Shown here in pieces: positions 10,907 through 20,900 of a stretch of DNA of 64,000 nucleotides. This DNA is from Aquanectria penicillioides (lineage: Eukaryota > Ascomycota > Sordariomycetes > Hypocreales > Nectriaceae). Every line of letters begins with the position of its first letter. Within the stretch, counting starts at the first letter, position 1. The DNA is taken from assembly GCA_003415625.1 (NCBI GenBank), contig PYIU01000005.1:563001-627000 (forward strand), read 5' to 3'. The notes below the pieces were generated by a model. That model was not told the origin of the DNA and ran no database searches. It was given only the letters and a program-made list of their open reading frames with translations. Position numbers and translations under genes: made by a program.

Positions 10907-12193
10907 TTAGTTGTGTGCCCTACACCTTTTTTGTTTTACCGTTGTTGGTAATGCAGCGGAAGTGAAATTGGGAGTTTGACTTGGTGACGAGCTGGACGTC
11001 CCCAGAGTTGTGGATGTACTCGTGGTGCTGGTTGAACTTGAAGTTGTACTTGTCGAGCTCAATGAACTTGATTGGCTTGTCGAGCCTGTAGTACTTGTCG
11101 TGGTTGTCGTGGTCGTCGTAGACTCTTCGGCAGTGGTCGTAGAAGTTGGCGTTGGGCTGGTACTTGCAGTGCTCGTTGTTGTCTCTTCACTTGCAGTAGT
11201 GGATGTACTCGTCGAGGCTGGCGTTGGACTTGTCGTTACTGTTGTTGTTGTAGTTTCTTCACTCGTAGTAATAGACGTACTCGTCGAGGTTAGTGATGTA
11301 CTAGTAGCCGTAGTACTCGTTGTCGTAGTAGTGGAAGTAGTAGTTGTTGTTGTTGTCGTTGTGGGCACCACCCCGATTAGGATAGTTCCAGACACGGTTC
11401 CAGATGCCTTTGTAGTGGACGTAAAAACATGGTCTGTGGTCGTCGTCGTCGTCACATAGTCGAGAGCAGAATCTGCAGGACAGTCCACGCACGCTTCAGC
11501 TTTGACAAGCATGGCGGAGTCCCACTCAGAGTCAGTCTGGTCGCATATAGAAAAGACCATTGTCACCGCTCCACTTGCGATTATCCCCACACGAATCGGT
11601 GGTGATGAACCGGGATATGAAGTAACGCTGTTGGGAGGGAAGATGCCTATTGGAGCAGCCAGATACGGGGACGTCGCTGTGAATCGAGTTCCGCCGACAT
11701 TCGCGTATTGCTGCCCGCCTAAGAATATACCGATTGGATCGGGACTCCCACTGAACTTATTAGCAACTCGTCATATCACACTGGGTTGAACATACCCCTC
11801 TTCTTCTGATGCCATGATGAAATGCACGAGAATGCCATTATATGAGGGCGCAATAAAGAGATCTACTGTGAGAATTGCAGCATTAAACGTGCCCGTCCCG
11901 CAGTAAGTATTTGACCCGAGCGCTCCGTTGTTGACATAGTGGTCACCGTTCGGCAATGCTCCTACTGCGGCTCCCGTGGTCAATATTGCGCCATTTCCAA
12001 TGCCGAAAGGGCCATCCGAAAACGTCCCTGAGCTTACAGATGCACCAGAGAACGAGGCTTGGAGGATCGTAATCCCTGTACCAAAAATCGAGCTTGCAAG
12101 AGTATTGGCGTTATTGGACGGAGTTACTGAGAAGCTGGCACAGCAAGACCAAAATGCTGCGAAGGCCGTGAGAAGCACAGAACTTTTTGCCAT
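10907..12193 (-). CDS. Secreted choice-of-anchor-L-like protein with Thr/Ser tail, 413 aa, 2 exons
   Basis: Probable extracellular or cell-wall protein. The start at 12193 (MAKSSVLLTAFAAFWSCCAS) gives a clean signal peptide. The region at about 22-200 resembles the choice-of-anchor L domain known mainly from bacterial surface proteins: ASSIFGTGITI, GAILTTG, AAILTVDLF, HFIMASEEE, then GIFLGG. An in-frame TGA in the genomic frame is removed by a 45-nt intron (11795-11751; GTATGT donor, GCTAAT branch, TTCAG acceptor), joining ASEEEG to GSPDPIG. Exons are 12193-11796 and 11750-10907. The C-terminal half is a low-complexity Thr/Ser tail. It ends in a basic stretch, not a hydrophobic GPI signal, so anchoring is unclear; a missed 3' intron is possible. 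The function is unknown, with adhesion a reasonable guess. Confidence 0.75.
11005..11370 (-). repeat. Thr/Ser-codon low-complexity tract
   Basis: A tract of ACN/TCN codons inside the secreted protein. It holds imperfect repeats of about 75-81 bp encoding SEETTTTxxTTSPTPxST-like units, followed by pure Thr runs. The mirrored frame produces artificial Val-rich open frames on the other strand. Confidence 0.8.
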
Positions 12194-13278
12194 GTTGTCG
12201 AGAGTCGGTGTCGCACAGGAACCTGGAATCACGCATCAGCGCCGTTTCCGATCCATAGGCTTAAGGCAGTATTTAAGCCTCATGCCAGCAATTATAAAAC
12301 AGCAATCAAGGATGTAGCAATTGCAAGAATGGCATCGCATTGCTCGAGTAGTTCTAAATCAAACATGTCTCATTCATCTAGCGAGCCACGAACCTCAAAC
12401 AAAATAGATTGAATGTGCTCATGAAATGATGAAAGTAATTTTCGTCAACATGTCGATGACGACATGAAACATTCCTTGAAATTCAACCACCACACCTGTA
12501 TCTGATCTTTAACAAGGCTATGAGTCTCGGTCGATGATTGTAAATACCGTACAAACTCAGCAAATTCGACCACCTTAGCGTCGACGGGATCTCCATTTTT
12601 TACAATAAAAAGAAAGTTCTCAGTCACATAATTGGTTGTGTGTACTTTTTCTGCACTTTCTTGAAGAAACTAAGGTGGTCGAATTTGCTGAGTTTTTACG
12701 GTAATTCCTCCATCAGATGGAATGCTAGAATCCCCTCATTGAAATGGTTCTGCCTCAGGGGAACTGCCGCGAGGAATGATTCAACGGTAGCTGAAACGGC
12801 TCGCTGGACAAGCTGCACTATAAATTAATTTCATCTAGGTCCTTCACCGATAGATGTCGCTCGTATCCTTATCTCTTACTAGCAGGGTCAATTAGGCGGC
12901 CCATGCCAGAGTTCATCACTTTAGGGTATTCTCTACCCTGCTATTCGCCAGCAATACAGATGGGGGCGCTCTCCCTTGTTTCAATCTCGTTCATTCATGA
13001 GATTCCGTGCCACAGAGTCGAATAAATGATTCTCGTCCTGTGGTAGTAGCCGACTTTTATTGACTATCATCGCATCAATGAAAGAAATTATGTCCTCAGC
13101 GACCAGCCGTGTTTTTTCCCTCATGAATATTGCCCCATGGCTCGCTTAGCCTCCGACTTAGCAATGATCAAACAAGCCTCTCCGTGACTAAAAAACAATA
13201 ACCAAAGAATTCAAAACAAGTATTCGGGTGCCATTAGTAGTCACCTGTCCCACTGCGGTAGCTGCATTCCCTATACGT
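12194..13278. other. Intergenic with one MITE
   Basis: Promoter of the secreted protein (right of 12193) and 3' flank of the LRAT-like gene. Apart from the 155-bp element at 12547-12701, nothing is recognisable. Confidence 0.55.
12547..12701. mobile_element. 155-bp MITE with 32-bp TIRs and TA duplication
   Basis: The terminal inverted repeats at 12547-12578 and 12670-12701 match at 31 of 32 positions; the one difference is at position 6. They begin CCGTA and include AACTCAGCAAATTCG. TA flanks both ends (12545-12546 and 12702-12703). The 91-bp interior is non-coding. Size, TIRs and TA duplication fit a Tc1/mariner-type MITE. Its TIR sequence is unrelated to that of the 659-bp element, so two families are present. 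Confidence 0.85.
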
Positions 13279-14292
13279 TCAACCTCCAGCTGTTCCACCT
13301 CCTGAGCCGCCATCAGGTGGAATCGTGTTTATCAAGTCCATCCCATTGCTCATGTCAATTTCAGGATGATAAGGGCCAGGCAGGCCAGCCCTCTGCGCCA
13401 CCCAAAACCCGTAGGCGTCGGCCAGGTCGATTGGCTTCGACTCGATCAAGACTTTGCGCTGCTTGCGAAGGTGCTCCTCAAGGGTCTTGATTTTGTCCTC
13501 GACGGAATTTGCATTCCCCTCTGTCATTTGTCCCCTTGTCCCTTTGAGCCTCCCTGCTGCTAGTGAGACAACGGCGACGTGGTGAGTCGCGTTTACTCCG
13601 ACATCCCCTTTTTGATGGCACAGAGATGAATTGATCGCAAATAAATACCAATTCGCAGCCTTTTTGTGCATAATTATCGTGGCGAAGTTTCTCATAAAAT
13701 GTTGGCAGTTGTTCCAGAAGATGTTGTACTCGCCAAAATTCTCCAACCTAGCCGTCAACGTTGCGACGACCTCATCCTTTGTCATCTGGGTCCAGCCGAG
13801 GAGGTAAGGCATCGGGCCATCCGTGACGATAGAACTGGTGAAGTTGGTTGTAGCTCCATCAAACTGTTGGGTTTCAACGCTGGACTGGAGGATCCTGAAA
13901 CTATACTGCGCCTCGCCCACTCCCACACTTGTCCAGCCGTCCGTGTCAGCATCGCCACCCTCGATATCCACGTTGGCATTTCTGCGCGGAGGGCGCGACC
14001 GACAAATTTCAAACCTGAGATCATGCGTAATAAGAACCCAATGCCTCATTTCCGTGCCACGGATGTAATGGGAAAACCACACGCGCTCGCCATAGTTGGT
14101 TGACGCCTCTTCCTGGCTACGAAGCTGAAGCGCTTTTTGCAGCCCTGCATCATATGCGTTCTGAAGATGTCCCCGGATGGCTGTTTTGAATTTCGTCCTC
14201 GTACTACAGTCGTAAATTATACGCCAGACCATGATGGCCGCTGAGAGCACGACCACAACTATTGTAGCATTAACAATGGCATCCTTAGACAT
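13279..14292 (-). CDS. Membrane-anchored LRAT/NlpC-P60-like protein, 337 aa
   Basis: Single exon. An N-terminal transmembrane segment spans about residues 8-26 (VNATIVVVVLSAAIMVW). A papain-like core follows: MRHWVLITHDLRFEI with a candidate catalytic His84, then YNIFWNNCQHFMRNF with a candidate Cys196. The N-C-x-H-F signature is that of LRAT/HRASLS-type acyltransferases and related NlpC/P60 hydrolases, in which His precedes Cys. The C-terminal third is helical, with a likely coiled coil (VEDKIKTLEEHLRKQRK), and ends in a Gly-rich tail. Whether it acts as a phospholipid acyltransferase, thioesterase or peptidase cannot be told. The orientation of the domain relative to the membrane is also unknown. 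Confidence 0.65.
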   Translation of the reverse strand: MSKDAIVNATIVVVVLSAAIMVWRIIYDCSTRTKFKTAIRGHLQNAYDAGLQKALQLRSQEEASTNYGERVWFSHYIRGTEMRHWVLITHDLRFEICRSRPPRRNANVDIEGGDADTDGWTSVGVGEAQYSFRILQSSVETQQFDGATTNFTSSIVTDGPMPYLLGWTQMTKDEVVATLTARLENFGEYNIFWNNCQHFMRNFATIIMHKKAANWYLFAINSSLCHQKGDVGVNATHHVAVVSLAAGRLKGTRGQMTEGNANSVEDKIKTLEEHLRKQRKVLIESKPIDLADAYGFWVAQRAGLPGPYHPEIDMSNGMDLINTIPPDGGSGGGTAGG

Positions 14293-14452
14293 GGTCTAGG
14301 TCGGTAAAGAAGATTACTATGGCGTTAGTCAGTCTATACTGGAGGCAGCAAATCCAACTTTCCATTTGAATTATGGGGCAAACTTGATAGGATTTGACCA
14401 ACAAACACGGGTGCGAAACATCATCCTCCGGTATATGCACAGTGCTGGAGGT

Positions 14453-14473
14453 GGGGGGGGGGGGGGGGGGGGG
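14453..14473 (+). repeat. Poly-G run (21 G)
   Basis: An uninterrupted homopolymer of 21 G, about 160 bp upstream of the LRAT-like start. The length in the assembly is unlikely to be exact. Confidence 0.9.
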
Positions 14474-15610
14474 TATCAGGCTCGGTTTGATTGCACCCGC
14501 TGAGACGATGAAACTATTAAATATGCAGATGCAGGAAAAGTGAAGCGTTCCAGCAACACTGAGACTGGAGAGTGCCTTGCTAGGACTCATATGCAGGAAA
14601 AGTGGGCTGATCGTAGGAATCAACGGTTGGCTTCAGCCTGTACAGCCTCTTGGGCAAGCCCACGCACTCGAATCCTATACTGATACCTTATGATTGAAAC
14701 ACAAACAAGCCTGCCACAGCCACACTGAGTTGCCCGCATAATAAGGAAGCCGAGCGTCGACCATCTCCCCCGAATCACCCATGATAAGTACTCTACTATA
14801 TCCTCAATCCTCAATCGCGAAAGCGTGTTGGATGCATGAGGCCCCGGTTACTACAGTGGTTTGATATTCTGCCCCGTTTCTTTGGCTATGTTGCGTTGCA
14901 GGGTCCCACAGGCATGAGCCACCTCAGAGAGCGCAATAATGTATTCCTGATGGAATTGGTGCAGTTTCACAAGTCTAAAAGATTGGCAGAAATGAATAAA
15001 CACTATTGGGTTGGGACCATTTCGAGCATATGCCGACTGGAAATTGGAAAGGTCGATGCCACAGATTGCGCATTTTATTCTTGCCACTCGATACTCTAAT
15101 CTCCAAGAATGAACCTACCACGAGACCTTTTAAACGAACATGAAGAATATCACAAAGCGGGTAAAGAGATAAAATAAGGGTATGAAAGAAAATATAGTTA
15201 GTAGACCAGCTATTGAGTCCTTGCAATTCGAAAACACTTGCCTCGAGATGAATTGATAATTGTTGACTGGACCCACATGGATTTATTTCATTCGTATCTC
15301 AATGCAAATGTGGCTCGTCTTACACCAATTATTGCATTTTTACGAGCGATTTGTTTCTCAAAGGCTAAAACTCGACGATGCTCGCCTGAGCGCTACCCAT
15401 ACAGATTACCAGGATCGAAGTCGATGGCACGTGCATGAAGGCTTTTTGTAACACCTCTGTATATTTCCTATCATGTAGGCTGGAAGGTTTCGTTCATTCG
15501 TTTGGCACATGACAGATTAATCTCTAAATTACTCAGTAGTGACCACAAACCATTGACGACGGTCCGTTTCGAGACACGTGGTGAGATGCTCTAAAAGTTT
15601 AGGCACGCTG

Positions 15611-15617
15611 ATATATT
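15611..15617 (+). promoter_or_regulatory. TATA-like element of the 5S gene
   Basis: ATATATT lies about 24-30 bp before the first base of the 5S gene. Neurospora 5S genes carry a TATA element at about -29 to -26, so the position fits. Confidence 0.55.
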
Positions 15618-15640
15618 CCACTTTGACTGGGCTACTCATC

Positions 15641-15760
15641 ACATACGACCACAGCCCTCAGACAATACTGGATCCCGTCTGCTCTCCGAGAGTCAAACTG
15701 AGGAGCGCTTGAGTAGTAGTTGGGTCGGTGACGACCAGCGAATGCCGAGTGTTGTATGTT
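15641..15760 (+). rRNA. 5S ribosomal RNA, divergent isotype
   Basis: About 120 nt. It begins ACATACGACCACAG and ends GTTGTATGTT, which pair as helix I. The box-C-like GGTGACGACCAGCGAAT is present. Compared with the common filamentous-fungal 5S sequence, the middle is strongly changed but pairing is kept. Helix II pairs GCCCTCAG with CTGAGGAGC, keeping the usual one-base bulge. Helix III pairs TGGA with TCCG around a conserved CCCGTCTGCTC loop. Helix V reads GTCGGTGACGAC instead of GTGGGTGACCAC. Compensated changes argue for a functional variant gene, like the Neurospora minor 5S types, and against a pseudogene. No other 5S copy lies in the window, as expected for dispersed fungal 5S genes. 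Confidence 0.85.
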
Positions 15761-15764
15761 TTTT
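15759..15764 (+). terminator. Pol III T-run after 5S
   Basis: Six T residues directly at the 3' end of the 5S gene, sufficient for RNA polymerase III termination. Confidence 0.7.
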
Positions 15765-16473
15765 CATTTCTTCCTTTTTGCTTCAAGTCTCTTTTGGCTC
15801 CACTCTCCCATACCGACGAGGCGGGGAGTGAAACAGAAGCTATCATTGGATTCAACTTTGAGACGAAATTGCTTATCCTCCCCAAGCTTGGAGCAGTCAT
15901 TGGATTTCTTTCAGTCATAAATTCGCCCGTGGACTTCCTCGGTACTGTCTTTGATGCTAATCAAAGCACCACCGTTTGGCCTATCATCTGCAACATACAG
16001 GTGCTAGAGATAAACATGCAACACAATTCACATTTGACAGATACTGCAGTTGAGGGTGTAGAAGATTGCGATGTGATTGGGCGACAAAATGCCGTCGTTC
16101 CAAGCTAGCAATGTGCTGGTGGCCTGCCCGCTGGAAAGCCCCCCCTCAAATCCCAGATTAGCGTACGGCCCCCGGAGTGACGCTGTCGCACAGCGTGCTG
16201 CACCATGACCTGCCGACGTCATTGGGGCCGCGACGAGCCCAAGCCTCAACCCTCGGGACCTGGCCAGCCTCCCTTATCTCGACAGCCTCGTGACACCTAG
16301 CCGCCTTTGGCCTCTGGCCAGGTCTCGCCCGCACCGCCTCGACACTTCTTATCAACGTCGCGTGTGCTCCTCGCGATCCTACACACCAACATACCACCGT
16401 GCCACGGCCGCCATGTCGCTTTCCTCCAGTAGTTGAAGCCCTGACCTCCGAGAGAGCCGTTTTTGCCACTGCC
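15765..16473. other. Intergenic; Btn1 promoter and 5' leader
   Basis: No supported gene. The right half is GC-rich and is probably the promoter and untranslated leader of the CLN3 homologue. Confidence 0.5.
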
Positions 16474-17922
16474 ATGTCTGGTCGCTCCCCCGCCTCGTCC
16501 GGGCTGCTGCCCATGCCCGGGTCGCCCTCGTCATCATGGGTAGTCTACAAGGCGAGGCTGACTGCCCTGCTTGGGCATACTGACACCAAGGTTGCTGTCG
16601 CCTTTTGGCTGTTTGGTTAGTTTTCAGCAATGCGCGCTCTCCGGACGTCTCTGATGATCAAATGCTCCCAGTCCGCTAACTGCTTCACAGGTCTTATCAA
16701 CAATGTTCTCTACGTCATCATCCTCTCCGCCGCTCAGGACCTCGTCGGTTCCCTTCCCAAGGGGATAGTCCTCCTGGCCGACGTCATGCCGTCCTTCTTT
16801 ACGAAGCTCATTGCGCCGTACTTTATCCACCGCGTCCCCTATCGCGTGCGAATCCTCATATTCATCGCCTTGTCTGTGACGGGCATGCTCATGGTCGCGC
16901 TCACACCGGCTAGCAAGTCCGTCGCCGTCAAGCTCCTTGGCGTCGTGCTCGCCAGCCTCAGCAGCGGTGGCGGTGAGTTGAGCTTCCTGGGTCTTACACA
17001 CTACTATGGGCACGTGAGTCTCGCAGGTTGGGGATCAGGAACCGGCGCCGCGGGCCTGGTAGGCGCGGGTTTGTATGTCGTCTTGACGGACTGGTGGGGT
17101 TTCAGCGTCCGAGACAGCATCTTGTTCTCGGCGACGTTGCCTGCCATCATGTTTGTTAGCTTCTTCGTCGTCCTGCCTCTGGGGCCATTGGAGCAGGGCC
17201 AGAGAAAAGAGTACAGTGCTGTGCCGGAGCAAGATCTGGAAGACGATGACGTGGAACAGATGCCGCAGAGTACCGCATCGTCAGCACTGCTTGCTCCTGG
17301 TCCGTCTGTTGCTGCAACAGCATTCTCAACCCACGGCCAGGCCCAAGGTGCATCGTTGCGACACAACTTAACCAGAGCCAAGTCGCTCTTCTTTCCATAT
17401 ATGCTACCCTTGCTGCTGGTGTACGTGGCCGAGTATACCATCAACCAAGGTGTGTCTCCCACTTTGCTGTTCCCACTGGAGGAGTCTCCCTTCGACGAGT
17501 ACCGTGGCTTCTACCCCTTCTACGGATTCCTCTACCAGCTGGGAGTCTTCATCTCCCGGTCCTCGACGCCGTGGTTCCGTATCCACCACCTCTACCTCCC
17601 TTCGCTGCTCCAAGTGGGCAACCTAATCATCCTCACACTTCATGCCATGCTCTATTTTATTCCCTCGGTCTACATCGTCTTTTTGATCATCTTCTGGGAG
17701 GGTCTGCTGGGCGGGGCGGTGTATGTCAACTGCTTCGCGGAGATTATGGAAAACGTGCCGGTGGAGGATCGCGAGTTCAGCCTCGGGGCGACGAGCGTAA
17801 GCGACAGTGGAGGCATATGCATCGCGGGCTTCATTGGAATTTTCATGGAAACACGGCTTTGCAATTACCAAGTGGCGCATGGGCGGGACTGGTGTCAGCG
17901 AATACATGCACAGCACAGGTAA
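16474..17922 (+). CDS. btn1: CLN3/battenin family vacuolar membrane protein (Btn1), 457 aa, 2 exons
   Basis: Multi-spanning vacuolar/lysosomal membrane protein, in the MFS-like CLN3 family that affects vacuolar pH and basic amino-acid handling. Exon 1 is 16474-16615 (MSGRSPASS...VAVAFWLFG). A 75-nt intron (GTTAGT...CACAG) joins it to exon 2, 16691-17922, at [19 protein letters not shown], the family signature. Other hallmarks are [27 protein letters not shown], a hydrophilic loop at about 220-300, [13 protein letters not shown], and the terminal [12 protein letters not shown] and [15 protein letters not shown]. The spliced total of 1374 nt is in frame. The length is normal for fungal Btn1. 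An internal reading without exon 1 would lose the first membrane segment. Confidence 0.95.
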
Positions 17923-20900
17923 TCGGGAGCTCGGCTCCGTGTATTGAGCCCTATCCCGCGTATTGGGAACGGGGCTAGATCTTACCAAAGAATCTGGTTC
18001 GTTGTTTTCCAAATTACGTATGCGCATGTGAGGCACAGAAGTAAGGTCGAATGAGTCGACCTGTCCCGTACCTGGAGCCAGGGTGCCCAAGGTGTAGCCA
18101 AGTCCGATGTTCTCTAGCCGGATCCGTCGGTTACAAGGCACATGCCAGGAGTTCCTGTCAGGGATCCAGGCTCTCCTTAAACATACATACGGAGTACATT
18201 AGCATCGGCGGCGAAACTATTCGGTCATTTCACACCACGGCCACTGCAACCGAGCGCTTTGACGGAAGAGATCCAATTACGACGCTGCAATCGAAGGTAA
18301 GCTCTCTGAAGGGGGGTGAAGTCGTCTATCTCATTCGGCGCGAATTGTTGCCAGCGTCCCTGTTCCAATACTACTTGTGATTTGATGTGATGGGATGGGC
18401 TCTGGGGTCTGGGGCGTAGCGAACCCGGCCCAATTAATCGCGTATTCATGCTATGCCATGCGAGCATGGGACCAAGATGGAGGGTCGGACGGGGGCGAGA
18501 GATGCATGTCCCTATTGAATCATGTTGATCAGGGACCCCCCCTATCCCTTCTGGCCGCCGGAAGCCAATGGGACAGACGGCGAATGAAGAGACGGGACAA
18601 CGAGCAAATGCCCTTGTCGTGGTTGGGGTTTTCTTTTGGCTCGTCGGGCCAAGATGAATTGGCTCTCCGATGCAACCGTGGAGTTCCACACTTGGAACGG
18701 CTTGGCAGAAACGGGTGACAGGTGGCACGCCACAGGCCCGCAATAGCTACTTTATGCCTAGAGCTCGGTCTGTCATTTGGTTGGAATACGGCCTTGGCAG
18801 CAAAGGGCTGTACGAGAGTACGCGCGTATTCACCGATGGTGTGCTTCAAGGGAGGCCGCAATTGGCAAAGCGGTGCAAAAGGAACAACCAAGTGCCGGCA
18901 GCGCCCCGTGACCACGGCGAGATCGTCATTGTCAGCCGCCACTAAGGGGAGCGCCGGCGCCCAGGTGGGAAGAGTTACGAGGAGCAAGTGTTTTGACGGG
19001 AAGAATTTTGCGAGCGGGGGGGGAGCGCACCCTCGACGAGGGTTGGCCCCTAGCTACTTTACTGCTTACCCTCTCGATGCGAAGCTGGGGGGGAGGGAGA
19101 TAGGAGGGATGGAGGGACGAGGGAGGAAGAGATGCATGGAGCGATGGATGAGGTCAAGCTAAGCGAGAGGCGAGACGATATCTTGTGCTTTGAGGTATCC
19201 TGCGACAGCCTGCGATATCCTAGTAGGGCGGGCACGGGGGAGCACATGGAATAACCATAAGCGTCAGCAACGCTTGGGACATGGTAGAATTAGGTATTAG
19301 AAGAAGACAGATAGACATGGATTACCCGACTGTTGCAACGGCACACTGTGCAGGCTAAAGGACGCTGGGCAAGGTTGTTGTACCCGACTGGGTACGCACA
19401 GCGCATCAAGGAGGTGCCAAGAGGAGTTCATTAGAACTCTGGTACTGGCCAAACATGGGCGATGGTAACATCGCACCAGCGTTGGAGAAACTGGAGATTG
19501 GCCCCCCGCTCCCCTCTGCTCTCCCCTCTGGTGCGATGGATGGGGCCTAGGGCGCCGAGGGGCTCGAGGTTCGAAGGGGCCCGGCACCCGGGTTTCACCT
19601 GTCCGTGGAAGACGCTCGTCAGATTCACCCACAGCGCCCAGGCTGACAGATGTGAAATGAGTGGTCCCAGAGAGGGAGGCCATTCCGGAACGCGCGCGAT
19701 CTTTTAGTCCACCAGCTCTGACGACATCAATGATGCGAGGAGTGGATGAGGTGGGTCGCCGAGGGATGAGAGAGAGCTCCCACGCGACGATAACTCGATT
19801 GCTCCCCGAGTGCTCTATCAGAACCGCCCGTGTTTTGCGCGATGGTGCACCGCGATGGCTTGCCGTAATGGATGGAGGCCGTTTCTGCGCTCTTGAAACG
19901 CCGCAGCCCATCACAGTGTCATTTTGAGTGTCAGTGTCAGTTGGGCTTCAGCTGGTCGAGGTGTCCCAGACCTTGACTCTCTCCTTCGTCACTTGAGACA
20001 TGGGCGCCAAACACGAGCGCCGCCCCCCCTCCCCCTCTCTCGAGTATTCGAGGAAACAATGCCTTTGAAAACTGAAAGTCGCGTGGTGGCGTGTCTCTCC
20101 CAGACCTTAACGATGGCCGTTTCGTTTTACCCTCTGTTCTCCATACGATGTATCGCAAAGGAGCAGAGAGATTAGACGACCCAAGGTTAAGATTTCAATC
20201 TCCCCGTTCCGGCATCGACCGCCAAGGAACCAAGGTTCAATCTTGGGCTTTTGTGCTGAAGAAGGTGTCAACAATCAGGACGATCCTTACTTGCCCAGAC
20301 GGCAGATTCCCCGCTCGGGACCAAATCCGCAAGGTAATTAAACCGTCGCCGCATCGCTTCTCGACCGGGGCTGGGATCCACGGGGGTTTCCATTTTCAAT
20401 CTCTTCAGTTGAAGCTGGATATGCGCGAAGGTCGATGTACCCGCCGTTGACGCCCTTGTCGGTTCTTTGCCTACCCTGGTCCGAGTTTGTGCTGCTAGCT
20501 CCGTGACCCCCAAACCATGAAGTAAACAAAAAAAAAATTCAGCTCGATACTCTCCGTACAGTCCGAGAGTCCGGATAGTGATGCGGGATAAAAGTCAAGA
20601 CACCAACCCAGCAAAAATAAAGAGAAAAAATTTAAGACTTGTCACGTTATCAATCAGTCATTGGCCTACAAGCATCATAGTGTAAGCCTCGTGGCGAGCC
20701 ATCGTGGATATGGTTTGCAGTTTTCGGCAAGCCCCCGACGTCGGCGCGCCTCAGATCAAGCCCACGATGCAGGCGTTTCTTGAAAGATTGATAAGTCGGA
20801 CCATCGAGACTGGCCTATTTGGCGCCGTAAACCCGCTCCGGCTTAGATCATCTCAGCTTCTCGGGGCTAGGCCACCTTGTGGATTCGGCTCGAGGGGCCA

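Larger units (their letters stand above)
14293..15640. other. Intergenic; G-run and 5S upstream region
   Basis: A 1.35-kb stretch with no supported coding region. It holds the LRAT-like gene promoter, a 21-base G run and the region before the 5S gene. The frame at 14836-15099 has no recognisable features. Confidence 0.5.

Noticed and set aside
11010..11459. Val-rich 149-codon frame on the plus strand
   Set aside because: It mirrors the Thr-codon tract of the secreted protein on the minus strand; it has no independent support.
19297..19914. 205-codon minus-strand frame in the 17.9-22.7 kb spacer
   Set aside because: Composition follows local GC; there is no motif and equally long frames lie on the opposite strand.
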